Of a stretch of 64,000 bases of DNA, positions 36,456 to 45,449 are shown in pieces (positions within the stretch are counted from its first letter, which is position 1; the number at the start of each line of letters is the position of its first letter). The notes beneath the pieces were generated by a model that was not told the origin of the DNA, ran no database searches, and saw nothing but the letters and a program-made list of their open reading frames with translations. Position numbers and translations under genes: made by a program. The DNA comes from Mycolicibacter icosiumassiliensis. Its GTDB lineage: Bacteria; Actinomycetota; Actinomycetes; Mycobacteriales; Mycobacteriaceae. The DNA lies in NCBI RefSeq assembly GCF_900078685.2, contig NZ_LT546166.1, forward strand, positions 968,286 to 1,032,285. The letters are read 5' to 3'.

Positions 36456-38822
36456 GTGGTGGCAGCCAGCAATACCGTCGTGCTGACCGAAGAATTCCGT
36501 GCAGCCTTGCGGCTGCTGTCGGCCGGCCGGAACCTCTTCCTGACCGGCAAGGCCGGCACGGGCAAGTCGACGCTGATCCGCCACTTCATGGCCACTACCG
36601 ATCGCAACGTTGTGGTGGTCGCACCGACCGGGATCGCCGCGCTCAACGTCGACGGCCACACCATCCACCGGCTGTTCGGATTCCGGCCCACTACAACACT
36701 GTCCGATGTCGCCGGCGGCGACTATCGGCCGGGGCGCTTCACCAAGACACTGGCCAAACTGCAGACGCTGATCATCGACGAGGCGTCGATGGTGCGTGCC
36801 GACGTGTTCGACATGATCGCGGGAGCGCTGCAGCGGTTCGGTCCCGAGCCGGGAACTCCGTTTGGCGGTGTCCAGGTGGTGTTGGTGGGCGATCTCTACC
36901 AGCTGCCTCCCGTGGTCACCGAGGGCGAGCAACACTACTTCGCGACGACCTATGACACCCCGTACTTCTTTTCGGCGAACACCTTCAGTCGCGCGGAGTT
37001 TCCGAGCGTCTCGCTGACGACGGTGTTCCGCCAGCTCGGCGATGACCGGATGACCGCGATCCTCAACGAGATTCGGGAAGGCGTGCTGCTCGGCCATGCC
37101 CAGCAGCATTTGGACGCCCGGGTGGACGCCGACTTCGTGCCGCCGGACGGCGAATTCTGGCTGACGTTGGCGCCCACCAACAGGCTGGTGACGGCCCGTA
37201 ACCGCCAGCAGCTGGAGCGGTTGCCCGGCGAGGAGATGGTGCACCGGGCCACCGAATCCGGCGACCTGTCGCTATTCGATAAGCCGCTGGATGACGAGTT
37301 GCGCTTCAAGGTCGGCGCCCAGGTGATGATGCTCAACAACGATCAGGCCGAGCGCTGGGTGAACGGCTCGATCGGCCGTGTGGTGGGAGTGGGCTACGAC
37401 CGCTACGGTGCCGTGGTCGAAATCGAGTTCCCCACCGGCGACATCGCCGAAGTCGCCCCGTTCACCTGGGAGGCCACCCGCCCGGTGGTCGAGGGCGGAA
37501 CCTTGCGCCGCGACGTCGTCGGCACCTTCACCCAGTTGCCGTTCAAGCTGGCTTGGGCGATCACGATCCACAAGAGCCAAGGCCAGACCCTGGAGCGGCT
37601 GGTGGTGGATCTGTCCGGCGGCATGTTCTCCACCGGCCAGCTCTATGTGGCGTTGAGCCGGTGTACCTCGTTGTCCGGGCTCGTACTGAAACGCCCTGTG
37701 CTGCCTAAAGATCTGAAGGTGGATCGCCGGATTGCCCGGTTCCTGCGCGCCTCGGTCAACAGCGACCGGGCGCGACGCTACTGCGCGATCGGCCTGCTTA
37801 CGGTCGGCGACGAGGGGCGGATGTCGCGACCGCGCCCGGTGGAATTGGCGGTGGCGTTCGACGACGGCACCGCCGTATCGACGCTGATCAACCCGCAGCG
37901 AGATCTGGCCGACGCACGCCAGGCGTATCGGATCGGGGTGGCCGACGTGCTGCTGGCGCCCACGCTGCGCGAGGCCTGGGCGGTGATCGCGCCGATGCTG
38001 GCCGGCTGCACGCCAGTGGGGGTCAAAGTCGATGAGACGCTGGGGCTGATCGACTTCGAACTCAAGCGACTGGGTCAGGTGACTGCGATGCCGCTGGGCA
38101 TCGACCTGCGCGGGCCAAGCGTTACCGGCGACACGGCGCTGCAGCGTGCCCGGTCCGCGCTTGAGCGCCTCGATGGCGTCGACGTGGATTCCGGCTCATC
38201 GCCGTTCGACGAACCCGACGAGACCGACGCCCTCTCGGGAATCCTGCTCAGCCGCGATCCTGACGTCACAACACCGACGGCACAACACCTTCCGGCGCTG
38301 TCCGCGATGCTGCGGATCAGCCGAGCGCTCGGTTCGATCATTCTGGGCAGGGATGCCGTCGATCAGGTGCTGCTGGCGGGGGAGAGCGATTGGGAGCAGG
38401 CGGCGCGCCAGACCGCCGCCGATCAGCTCGTGCTCGCGGCCACCCGTACCCGGCTCCCCGATGAGGTGTCGGTGCGCCTGCGCGACGCATTGAGCGCGCT
38501 GGGCGCCGGCAACCTGGCGGATGGACTGGCGCAGACGCCCTCGACGGCCGACAACATCGACGCGGTCCTGGTTCCCGGCGCCCGCATCTGCTTCACCGGA
38601 ACCGCGGTCGACGGCCACGGCCGTGTGGTGGATCGCGACGAGATGGAGCGGCTGGCCGCCTCGGCCGGGCTGGCGCCGGTGCGCACGGTGACCAAGACGC
38701 GGTGCGAGGTGTTGGTTATCGCCGAAGCGGGCACGCAGTCCGGCAAGGCCCGCAAAGCCCAGGACTACGGCAAGCCGGTATTCACCGTGGATGAGTTCCT
38801 GGGCTGGCTTGCGCGTCGGTGA
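36456..38822 (+). CDS. PIF1/RecD2-like DNA helicase with C-terminal BRCT domain
   Basis: 788 residues. Helicase core of the PIF1 type: Walker A GKAGTGKST (~31), IIDEASM (~108), a glutamine-containing VGDLYQLPP, and a C-terminal TIHKSQGQTLE motif followed by YVALSRCTSL. A mixed helical region (~480-700) of unknown fold connects to a BRCT domain at ~708-788 (ICFTGTAVDG, then TKTRCEVLVIAE and KPVFTVDEFLGWL). BRCT domains bind phosphopeptides or DNA ends, so the protein probably acts in repair or replication. GTG start at 36456. Convergent with the next gene. Confidence 0.87.
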   Translation: MVAASNTVVLTEEFRAALRLLSAGRNLFLTGKAGTGKSTLIRHFMATTDRNVVVVAPTGIAALNVDGHTIHRLFGFRPTTTLSDVAGGDYRPGRFTKTLAKLQTLIIDEASMVRADVFDMIAGALQRFGPEPGTPFGGVQVVLVGDLYQLPPVVTEGEQHYFATTYDTPYFFSANTFSRAEFPSVSLTTVFRQLGDDRMTAILNEIREGVLLGHAQQHLDARVDADFVPPDGEFWLTLAPTNRLVTARNRQQLERLPGEEMVHRATESGDLSLFDKPLDDELRFKVGAQVMMLNNDQAERWVNGSIGRVVGVGYDRYGAVVEIEFPTGDIAEVAPFTWEATRPVVEGGTLRRDVVGTFTQLPFKLAWAITIHKSQGQTLERLVVDLSGGMFSTGQLYVALSRCTSLSGLVLKRPVLPKDLKVDRRIARFLRASVNSDRARRYCAIGLLTVGDEGRMSRPRPVELAVAFDDGTAVSTLINPQRDLADARQAYRIGVADVLLAPTLREAWAVIAPMLAGCTPVGVKVDETLGLIDFELKRLGQVTAMPLGIDLRGPSVTGDTALQRARSALERLDGVDVDSGSSPFDEPDETDALSGILLSRDPDVTTPTAQHLPALSAMLRISRALGSIILGRDAVDQVLLAGESDWEQAARQTAADQLVLAATRTRLPDEVSVRLRDALSALGAGNLADGLAQTPSTADNIDAVLVPGARICFTGTAVDGHGRVVDRDEMERLAASAGLAPVRTVTKTRCEVLVIAEAGTQSGKARKAQDYGKPVFTVDEFLGWLARR

Positions 38823-38832
38823 GCCGCCGACG

Positions 38833-39240
38833 TTAGTCCAAGTCTGCCAAGGCTTTCCGCGCGGCCTCGAGCTCGGCTTCGAGCGCCGCCACCCGCGCGG
38901 CGTGCTGAGAGCGCGCCTCGTCCATCAGTGCCTCGATCGGCGCGAACAGCTCCTCATGCAGTTCCTTGGCGGCCCGCGATACCGCGGCCGCTGCGACTGC
39001 GAGGTTGCGCACCAGATAGTTGCTGCCCTGCTTGATCTCGGCGTGCCATTCGCCGTCGGCGGTACCGGTCACGGTCAGGGTCAACTCGAGCGTTTTGGCC
39101 TTCTTGCCGGCCGACTTCTTGGCGGGCTCCTTGACCTCGGGGGCCTCGGGGGCCGCTGGAGCCTCCGGGGCGGCAGCGTCGATCCCGAGGCTGTCACCGG
39201 TGATGGCCGGGGCGTCGGGGGCGAACGTGGGTGCAGTCAT
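38833..39240 (-). CDS. Mycobacterial DUF6319-like protein
   Basis: 135 residues: an Ala/Pro/Glu-rich N-terminal ~45 residues, a Lys-rich linker, a beta-rich core (LELTLTVTGTADGEWHAEI) and a C-terminal helix with strong coiled-coil character (AARVAALEAELEAARKAL). It resembles a mycobacterial family I recall as DUF6319; function unknown. The ATG at 39240 is chosen because AGGAGG lies 11 bases upstream, inside what would be coding sequence if the start at 39264 were used. Confidence 0.7.
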   Translation of the reverse strand: MTAPTFAPDAPAITGDSLGIDAAAPEAPAAPEAPEVKEPAKKSAGKKAKTLELTLTVTGTADGEWHAEIKQGSNYLVRNLAVAAAAVSRAAKELHEELFAPIEALMDEARSQHAARVAALEAELEAARKALADLD

Positions 39241-39337
39241 AATCGTGGCGACCTCCTTGCTCATTCGTCGCCCGCGGCGGCGGGCAAGCTCACCGCCTAT
39301 TAGAACACACGTTCGACCAGCCGGTCGAGGTCGCCGC

Positions 39338-40030
39338 TCAATCCCTCGGCGCCGGGGTCATCGAGGAGATGTAGTAGGTCTCCTGCCCGGTGGGGTAACC
39401 GCCGCCATCGGTGGCGATGTGGACGTGGTCGTAATGGTTGGCGGTCTCGTTGCCGTAATCCGAGGTCCAATTGCCGCCGCCGACGCCCGGGTAGATCTTC
39501 TGCCGCCAGATCACGTGGTTGACACCCCACCGCTGGGCGTTGGCCAGCGCATAGCCGGCGATCTGGTCGCCGAGCAGGATCCCGGCCTCACTGTGGTAGT
39601 CCGGGATCATCACGTCGATGGCCAACCCGTCGGGATGCCACTTCAACGGGTCCTGGCGATACCCGTAGATGGTCTTGATCTCTTGAAACAGCACGCCGAT
39701 GGTGCGGGCCGCCCAAATGGTTTTGACCTGCAGCCCGTTCTCCGGCGCCACCCCGGCAGGCAGCGGGAAGGTGAACTGCTGGCCTTCGGTGGGCATTGGC
39801 ACGCTCGCCGCCAAAGCCGCGGCCTCCGCGGGGTTGGCCACGCGCATCCCTCCGGTGGGCGGAGTATGTGGCGGAGCCGACGGCGCCGCTGCGGCGGTCT
39901 CGGTGGGCTTGGGCACCGGATCATGGCTGCTCTGGGCGTAGATGAGAGCGGCCGAGACCGCCAGCGACGTCAGAATGGCCAGGCTGCGACCGCAGAACCT
40001 GGCAATCTTTCGTCCGTCCACCCAGAGCAC
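39338..40030 (-). CDS. Membrane-anchored protein with ARB_07466-like / DD-carboxypeptidase-type domain
   Basis: 230 residues. An N-terminal signal-anchor (LAILTSLAVSAALIYA), a Pro/Ala-rich linker and a C-terminal domain with KWHPDGLAIDVMIPDY and ETANHYDHVHIAT, which carry the His/Asp pattern of ARB_07466-like, peptidase-M15-related domains (HxxxxxxxD and HxH). It resembles Rv0320. Probably acts on the cell wall outside the membrane. GTG start at 40030. Confidence 0.75.
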   Translation of the reverse strand: MLWVDGRKIARFCGRSLAILTSLAVSAALIYAQSSHDPVPKPTETAAAAPSAPPHTPPTGGMRVANPAEAAALAASVPMPTEGQQFTFPLPAGVAPENGLQVKTIWAARTIGVLFQEIKTIYGYRQDPLKWHPDGLAIDVMIPDYHSEAGILLGDQIAGYALANAQRWGVNHVIWRQKIYPGVGGGNWTSDYGNETANHYDHVHIATDGGGYPTGQETYYISSMTPAPRD

Positions 40031-40077
40031 TTTAGTTACTTGAGCTTGGATAGCGCTGGACCGGTGGTTTCCCGTGG

Positions 40078-41727
40078 CTACCGAGTCGGATAGTCCGCCG
40101 TCCAGCGAGACCGCCGGACGGCCTCGGCTATCGTCTCGTCGGAGGCCGCCGGAGCGACGCCGTCCCGCACCGCCTGGATCGCTACCGCGGTTGCGATACG
40201 GGTGGTGACCTTCGGCAGATCCTCGAACGCGGGCAGCAGCGGCTGGTCGGCGTCGAGCAGGGCGGGGGATTCATCGCCGAGGGTGGTGGCGGCCGCCCGC
40301 ATCATCGCGTCGGTGACACGGGACGCGCGCGCGGCGGTGACGGCTAGCCCGATCGCCGGGAAGATATAGACGTTGTTGCACTGCGCGATCCGGCGGGTGC
40401 GCTCGCCGTGTCGTAGCGGGGCGAAGGGCGAGCCGGTGGCGATCAGCGCACGCCCATCGGTCCATTCGTCGAGCTCCGCCGGGTGCGCCTCGGCGCGGCT
40501 GGTGGGGTTGGACAGCGGAAAAATAATCGGACGGTCCGTCTTGGCCGCCAGCTGTCGAACGATGTCTTCGGTGAAGGCACCGGCCACCGTCGACAGTCCC
40601 AGCAGGATGCCCACATCGACATGGTGCACCACATCGGCCAGGCCCCGACCGTCCCAGCCGGCCACCCGCGCTGCGGACTGAGCGAAGCGGCGCTGGCTAC
40701 CGGAGAGGTCCGTGCGGTCATCGGTCAGCAACCCGTTGATGTCGATTGCCCAGATCCGTTCGGCGGCCTCGGTTTCGGAGAGTCCTTCGGCGATCATCTG
40801 CTGGCGGATCATCTCCAGCACACCGATACCGGCCGAACCGGCGCCGAGCATCACCACCTGCTGCTGCGACAGCGGGCGTCCGGCGGCGCGGACAGCGCCA
40901 TGCAGCGCACCAAGGGTGACCGCTGCCGTGCCCTGAATGTCGTCGTTGAACGTCAGCAGTCGATTCCGGTACCGCATCAACAGCGGCAGCGCATGCGCGG
41001 TGGCGAAGTCCTCCCACTGCAGCAGTACATCGGGCAGTTCCTCATGCACGACGGTCACGAAGTCGTCGACAAAGGCGTAGTAGTCCTCGTCGCTGATCCG
41101 GCGATGGCGCCAGCCGAGGTACTGCGGATCGTGCAGCAGGTCGACATTGTCGGTGCCGACGTCAAGGACGATCGGCAGGGTGCGGGCGGGATCGATCCCG
41201 CCGATCAGGGTGTAGAGCGAGAGCTTGCCGATCGGAATGCCCATGCCGCCGATGCCCTGGTCGCCCAGGCCCAGGATGCGCTGTCCGTCGGTGACGACGA
41301 TGACGTCGACCTGTTGCTCCCGTCGGTTGCGCAGAACTTCCCGCAGCCGATCGCGATCCGGATAGGAGACGAACAGCCCGCGCGGGCGCCGGTAGATCTC
41401 GCTGAACCGCCGGCACGCCTCACCGACCGTCGGCGTGTAGACGATCGGCAGCATCTCCTCGATATGTTCGCTCAGCAGCCGGTAGAACAACGTCTCGTTG
41501 CGGTCCTGCAGCGCCCGCAAGTAGATGTGCTTGTCCAGGTCGTCATGGCGCGTGGAGAACTCGGCATAGGTGTGGTCGACTTGTTCGGCAATGGTTTTCA
41601 CCGCAACCGGCAGCAGCCCCAGCAGGCCGAGCTCGCGGCGCTCCTCGTGGCTGAAGGCGGTGCCCTTGGTGGTCAGCGGATCGAACAGCAGATCCTGGCC
41701 CCGGCGTTGCTGCCCCCGATCAGTCAC
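40078..41727 (-). CDS. mez: NAD-dependent malic enzyme
   Basis: 549 residues, full length. Oxidatively decarboxylates malate to pyruvate. Signatures seen: YTPTVGEACRRF, the malic-enzyme block FNDDIQGTAAVTLG, NAD-binding GAGSAGIGV, and FPLSNPTSRAEA near the C-terminus. ATG at 41727. Flanked by a cell-wall protein gene and a DUF732 gene on the same strand; not clearly an operon with either. Confidence 0.95.
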   Translation of the reverse strand: MTDRGQQRRGQDLLFDPLTTKGTAFSHEERRELGLLGLLPVAVKTIAEQVDHTYAEFSTRHDDLDKHIYLRALQDRNETLFYRLLSEHIEEMLPIVYTPTVGEACRRFSEIYRRPRGLFVSYPDRDRLREVLRNRREQQVDVIVVTDGQRILGLGDQGIGGMGIPIGKLSLYTLIGGIDPARTLPIVLDVGTDNVDLLHDPQYLGWRHRRISDEDYYAFVDDFVTVVHEELPDVLLQWEDFATAHALPLLMRYRNRLLTFNDDIQGTAAVTLGALHGAVRAAGRPLSQQQVVMLGAGSAGIGVLEMIRQQMIAEGLSETEAAERIWAIDINGLLTDDRTDLSGSQRRFAQSAARVAGWDGRGLADVVHHVDVGILLGLSTVAGAFTEDIVRQLAAKTDRPIIFPLSNPTSRAEAHPAELDEWTDGRALIATGSPFAPLRHGERTRRIAQCNNVYIFPAIGLAVTAARASRVTDAMMRAAATTLGDESPALLDADQPLLPAFEDLPKVTTRIATAVAIQAVRDGVAPAASDETIAEAVRRSRWTADYPTR

Positions 41728-41778
41728 CGTGTCGCCTTCCTGAGCTCGACCGCTGCATACTCCGACGCGGTGCTGGCA

Positions 41779-42090
41779 CTACGAGCCGGGGCACAACTCC
41801 TGGCGCGCCGCGTCGGCGATCAGGCCGAACTGCGGCCACGCCGAGTAATGCGGCTGCTGGACCTCGACGGTCCGGCCCACATGCAGGTTCTCGCAGATCA
41901 TGTGCCCGAGTGCGCGCACGCTGGACTCCGCGATCGGCTCGTCATTCGCGTAGCGGGCGGTGTAGCCGTGGGTATTGAGGTATTTCATGAAGCCGGTTTC
42001 GTCGGCGTGCGCCGGCGCGGCCCCGACCAGAACTCCCATCGCAACACCCGTGACGGCCAACGGTGCGGTGAACCGCGCTGCCCAACTCAT
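41779..42090 (-). CDS. DUF732 secreted protein
   Basis: 103 residues with a signal peptide (AVTGVAMGVLVGAAPAHA) and the DUF732 mature domain (FMKYLNTHGY, then a Cys in GHMICENL and a second Cys near the C-terminus). DUF732 proteins are abundant, secreted and of unknown function in mycobacteria. Divergent from a second DUF732-like gene 121 bp away. Confidence 0.85.
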   Translation of the reverse strand: MSWAARFTAPLAVTGVAMGVLVGAAPAHADETGFMKYLNTHGYTARYANDEPIAESSVRALGHMICENLHVGRTVEVQQPHYSAWPQFGLIADAARQELCPGS

Positions 42091-42211
42091 ACCGGCGATG
42101 CTACGACGCGTGCGAGAGAGGCGCGGCTTGGCGGTGCGGCCAGACCCGGCAAGTCCCCCCGAGCGGCGTGGTATTCCTGCTAGCGTCAGCGGCGACAGAA
42201 AGGCGCTGGAC

Positions 42212-42607
42212 GTGAAACTAACCGCACTCGCAGCGGCTCTGGCCGCAGGTGCGCTGGCCGGGCTGATCGGTGCTGCGTCATCCGCTCAGGCCGATCCGCT
42301 CAATCCTCGTGATCCGGACTACTGCGGCAACAGTCCCGACATCCTGCTGTGCACGCAGCAGCAGTCGACGTACCCCAAACCGGCGGAGATGGCCTACCTC
42401 AACGCCATCCGCGGCAAGTTCCCGCCCGGCACTGAGGCCCGCCGGCTGGCCGCCGGACGGACCGCGTGCCTGGAGTTCCCGAAGCATCCGACCAGCCTCA
42501 TCGTCGAGCAGGTTTCGGTCTATCTGCAGATCGCCAAGCCTACCGCCGACGAGGTGGTGGAGTCGGCCCGCACCAATATCTGCCCGACGGCCAAGACCCA
42601 GGGCTGA
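42212..42607 (+). CDS. DUF732-like secreted protein
   Basis: 131 residues. Signal peptide (LAAALAAGALAGLIGAASSAQA), then a mature domain with two Cys pairs (YCGNSPDILLC, ACLEF, NICP) and FLPP-like spacing that suggests the DUF732 fold with an N-terminal extension. GTG at 42212 starts the signal peptide; the open frame further upstream (from 41975) has no such feature. Ends 6 bp from the convergent nuclease gene. Confidence 0.75.
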   Translation: MKLTALAAALAAGALAGLIGAASSAQADPLNPRDPDYCGNSPDILLCTQQQSTYPKPAEMAYLNAIRGKFPPGTEARRLAAGRTACLEFPKHPTSLIVEQVSVYLQIAKPTADEVVESARTNICPTAKTQG

Positions 42608-42613
42608 ACCCGT

Positions 42614-44272
42614 TCAGCGGCGGTACAAGCGCACGCCGTCGCGGATCGCGGCCTGCGCCGCCACATCACATTCGTTGTAGCTCAGACACCACTGCCGGGC
42701 GGCGTCGGCCGCCGCGCCGTTGCCCCGGGCGGTTTCGATAGCGCCCTGGGAGGCCAGGCCCCCGGGGTCGTCCACCTCCCAGCGGAAGCCGAAGAAACCG
42801 GCAACCTGTTTGATCGACGACGAGGTACGGGCGAAAAACGTCGCGTCGAACCACTTCCGCAGGTCATAGGTGAGACCGTCGAGCGCCCTCGCCACCTCGG
42901 CGAATCTGCGGGTGCTGCTGATCTCGGGGTGGTGCCAATGGAAGACCTGAAGGGACTTGCCCTGCCGGGCTGCGTGGCTGCGTAATTGCTGCATCCGGGA
43001 GGCGAACTCGGCGGCCAGTTCGGCTTCGGCGGCCTGGTCGAGCGGATCGAACGAGACGACGGGTTGGTAGCGGGCCGTGGTGTCGTCTTGGCCGTCTCGA
43101 ACGCGCAGACCCCACTGATAGATCCGGCCCTGGTCATCCCACTCGATGTCGAAGTCGACCTCGATGTCGGCGGCGGGCACGGTCGGTGGCTCGGTTTCGT
43201 GTGCCTCGAAATCAATTCCGGTGCAACTCATCCGGGCTCGTCGGACCACGTTGGCCAGCCGATCCTGCGGCATTTTGGTGCCGACGGACTGGACGCGGAA
43301 CGCCTCGATGTGGGTGTCCACATCGACGGCCGCCAACTGCGCGACGCTCAACGCTGTGCCATCGCCGCAGTGTTGATACAGATACTGCCACTCCCGGATC
43401 GTGAGGTGGCCGGTCTCGATCGCGAAGGACGCATCGTCGTCGCCGGACACCGTGGCGCAGTGGTCGAACCATGCGCACGTCGTGCACTCGCTGATGCGAT
43501 AGGGCCGCACCAGTTCTTGTCCGGCTGCCGCGGCCCGCGCGACGTCGACACGGAAGGCGAACTCATGGTCGTAGCGCTGCAGGGCCGAGCGAGGTCGGCG
43601 GTGCGTCGGATCGCTGGCCGAATACGTGACGATGTTCTCGGCATCCAGGTCATACCAGGTGATACCGAGGCTGTCGCCGCCGAGAAGAGCAGACAAGTCC
43701 GAGCTGCCGATGATGCCACCGCGGTTCACCCCGCAGTGAAAACCCAACTCCTGCAACATCCGGGTGTAATGCGCCAGCTGCATGACATCGTCACGCCAGC
43801 TCGCGCCGTGATCACTGTAGCCCGGCTGAGTCAGCCGCCGATCGGGTTGCGACAGCGTGGAGATCTCCACCTCCGCGCGTTTCGCGGAAGCCACCGTGCG
43901 GTGGTTCTTGATGTCGACCGGCAGGTAGCCGTCCCGGTGTCTGACCAACACGTCGGGAAGGCCCCTGCGACCGTTGACATCCGGTAGGCATCCGCCGGCG
44001 ATCACCTCGACACCGGCAGTCATTGCGGCCACGGTGCGTCGCTGGCGTTCAGTCCGGCTGAGATCGGAGTCGAGCAGTAGTAGCCGCTCGGAGTCTTCGT
44101 AGCGGGACCGGAGTTCGACGAAAACGTGTTCCTCGAATTCGATTCCGGCAGTGCGCAGCGCCTCCAAATCCGGGCGCGGCGGCACCGGCTCGGAAATGCC
44201 GGGGGTGAACTCGTTGTGGGTGACGCGGGCACACCGTTTTGCCGGGTAACCGCCGAGCGTGACCGGTGCCAT
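42614..44272 (-). CDS. RecB-like nuclease, TM0106 family
   Basis: 552 residues. An N-terminal RecB-type nuclease domain shows GLPDVLVRHRDGYLPVDIKNH (core written as LPDVLV...VDIKNH), matching the PD-(D/E)xK fold. A Cys cluster (ECTTCAWFDHC) resembles the iron-sulfur site of related nucleases. A second, RNase H-like domain begins at VDFDIEWDDQG. The TM0106 family is found alone or near repair genes; activity is inferred. Convergent with DUF732. Confidence 0.85.
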   Translation of the reverse strand: MAPVTLGGYPAKRCARVTHNEFTPGISEPVPPRPDLEALRTAGIEFEEHVFVELRSRYEDSERLLLLDSDLSRTERQRRTVAAMTAGVEVIAGGCLPDVNGRRGLPDVLVRHRDGYLPVDIKNHRTVASAKRAEVEISTLSQPDRRLTQPGYSDHGASWRDDVMQLAHYTRMLQELGFHCGVNRGGIIGSSDLSALLGGDSLGITWYDLDAENIVTYSASDPTHRRPRSALQRYDHEFAFRVDVARAAAAGQELVRPYRISECTTCAWFDHCATVSGDDDASFAIETGHLTIREWQYLYQHCGDGTALSVAQLAAVDVDTHIEAFRVQSVGTKMPQDRLANVVRRARMSCTGIDFEAHETEPPTVPAADIEVDFDIEWDDQGRIYQWGLRVRDGQDDTTARYQPVVSFDPLDQAAEAELAAEFASRMQQLRSHAARQGKSLQVFHWHHPEISSTRRFAEVARALDGLTYDLRKWFDATFFARTSSSIKQVAGFFGFRWEVDDPGGLASQGAIETARGNGAAADAARQWCLSYNECDVAAQAAIRDGVRLYRR

Positions 44273-44296
44273 CGCGTCCGTCCCTGTCTGGTGGCC

Positions 44297-44893
44297 TTAC
44301 TCGGCTGACCGCCGTGCGGTAGCGGCGATTTCACCGATCAGCGCTGCCACCACTCCGAATGCGAAGTACAGCGGCACCAGCCACGGCGCCACCCCGAACA
44401 ACCCGTCCGAGCCGGGGACGTAGCGGAACTGACCGGCCGCCGCGATCCCGATCTCGACCACCGGGCCGACGGCCGCGATCAGCACACCGCAGATAATCGC
44501 CGGACGATCTCCCAAGGCGCAGAAGGTGAGCGCAGCGAACGCGCAGATCAACGTCGTGAGGGGAACCGCCGGCGAGGCATGCAACATCGCGGTGACGACG
44601 TAGCTGCCCAGGACCGCGGCCAGACCAGCCACCCCCTGACGCACCGTGACTGTGGTCCGTGGCGACGGGAGATGCAGCCGCAACTCGGCCAGGAAGACGG
44701 TCGCGGACCCGACCAGGATCGGGAAATAGAGGGGACTGCTCCAGATGAATGGCACGGCCTGCGCGGGGGGCAGGTATTCGGTGGTCCCGGTGACCACGTG
44801 CGAGTGGTCACCGAGCAGACCGGCCGCTCCACCGAGGACAAACAGCAACAGCGCGATCGAGGGGCGCAATTTCACCACCGCAGTATCGTCCAT
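44297..44893 (-). CDS. Conserved membrane protein
   Basis: 198 residues with about six hydrophobic helices (SIALLLFVLGGAAGLLG, YFPILVGSATVFLA, GVAGLAAVLGSYVVTAML, LTTLICAFAALTFCAL, IICGVLIAAVGPVVEIGI, LVPLYFAFGVVAALIGEI). No catalytic motifs. I do not recognise the family. The ATG at 44893 lies only 4 bp from the divergent methyltransferase start; GTG at 44875 is an alternative. Confidence 0.7.
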   Translation of the reverse strand: MDDTAVVKLRPSIALLLFVLGGAAGLLGDHSHVVTGTTEYLPPAQAVPFIWSSPLYFPILVGSATVFLAELRLHLPSPRTTVTVRQGVAGLAAVLGSYVVTAMLHASPAVPLTTLICAFAALTFCALGDRPAIICGVLIAAVGPVVEIGIAAAGQFRYVPGSDGLFGVAPWLVPLYFAFGVVAALIGEIAATARRSAE

Positions 44894-44897
44894 TCCG

Positions 44898-45449
44898 ATG
44901 AGCGACGAGGACCGCACCCGCTGGGACGCGAAATACGCAGGCCGCTGTGTGCCGGCACCGGACACGGCCGGGCCCGCCGCGGTGTTTGCGCCCTTCGCGG
45001 ACGCGTTTCCGGTCGCCGGCCACGCGCTCGACATCGCCTGCGGCCAGGGGACAGCGGCGGTCTGGCTGGCCCAACGGGGCCTGCAGGTGGCCGGATTGGA
45101 CATCTCGCCGGTCGCCGTCGAGCAGGCGCGGGCGTTCGCCCTGCGCAGCGGCGCCATCGACCGGTGTCGATTCGACGCCGTCGACCTCGATGACGGCCTG
45201 CCGGGCGGGCCGCCGGCCGACGTCATCTACTGCGCTCGGTTCCGCGACCGTCGGCTCGATGCGCCGATGGTGCAGCGCCTGGCCCCGGGCGGACTGCTGG
45301 CGGTCACCGCGTTGAGTCAGGTCGGCAGCACCGCAGGTCGATTCCGGGCTGCGCCCGGGGAGCTGCGCACGGCGTTCGCCGACCTGGAAGTGATCGCCGA
45401 GGGTGAAGCGGACGGATTGGCGTGGCTGCTGGCGCGCCGCCGGGACTAG
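44898..45449 (+). CDS. Class I SAM-dependent methyltransferase
   Basis: 183 residues. SAM motif I is ALDIACGQGTAAVWLA, motif post-I GLDISPVAVEQAR, then a FDAVDLDDGLPGG loop. The N-terminal TRWDAKYAG is typical of a subgroup related to tellurite-resistance/thiopurine-type methyltransferases. Substrate unknown. ATG at 44898. Its stop overlaps the convergent NlpC-like gene by 4 bp. Confidence 0.82.
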   Translation: MSDEDRTRWDAKYAGRCVPAPDTAGPAAVFAPFADAFPVAGHALDIACGQGTAAVWLAQRGLQVAGLDISPVAVEQARAFALRSGAIDRCRFDAVDLDDGLPGGPPADVIYCARFRDRRLDAPMVQRLAPGGLLAVTALSQVGSTAGRFRAAPGELRTAFADLEVIAEGEADGLAWLLARRRD

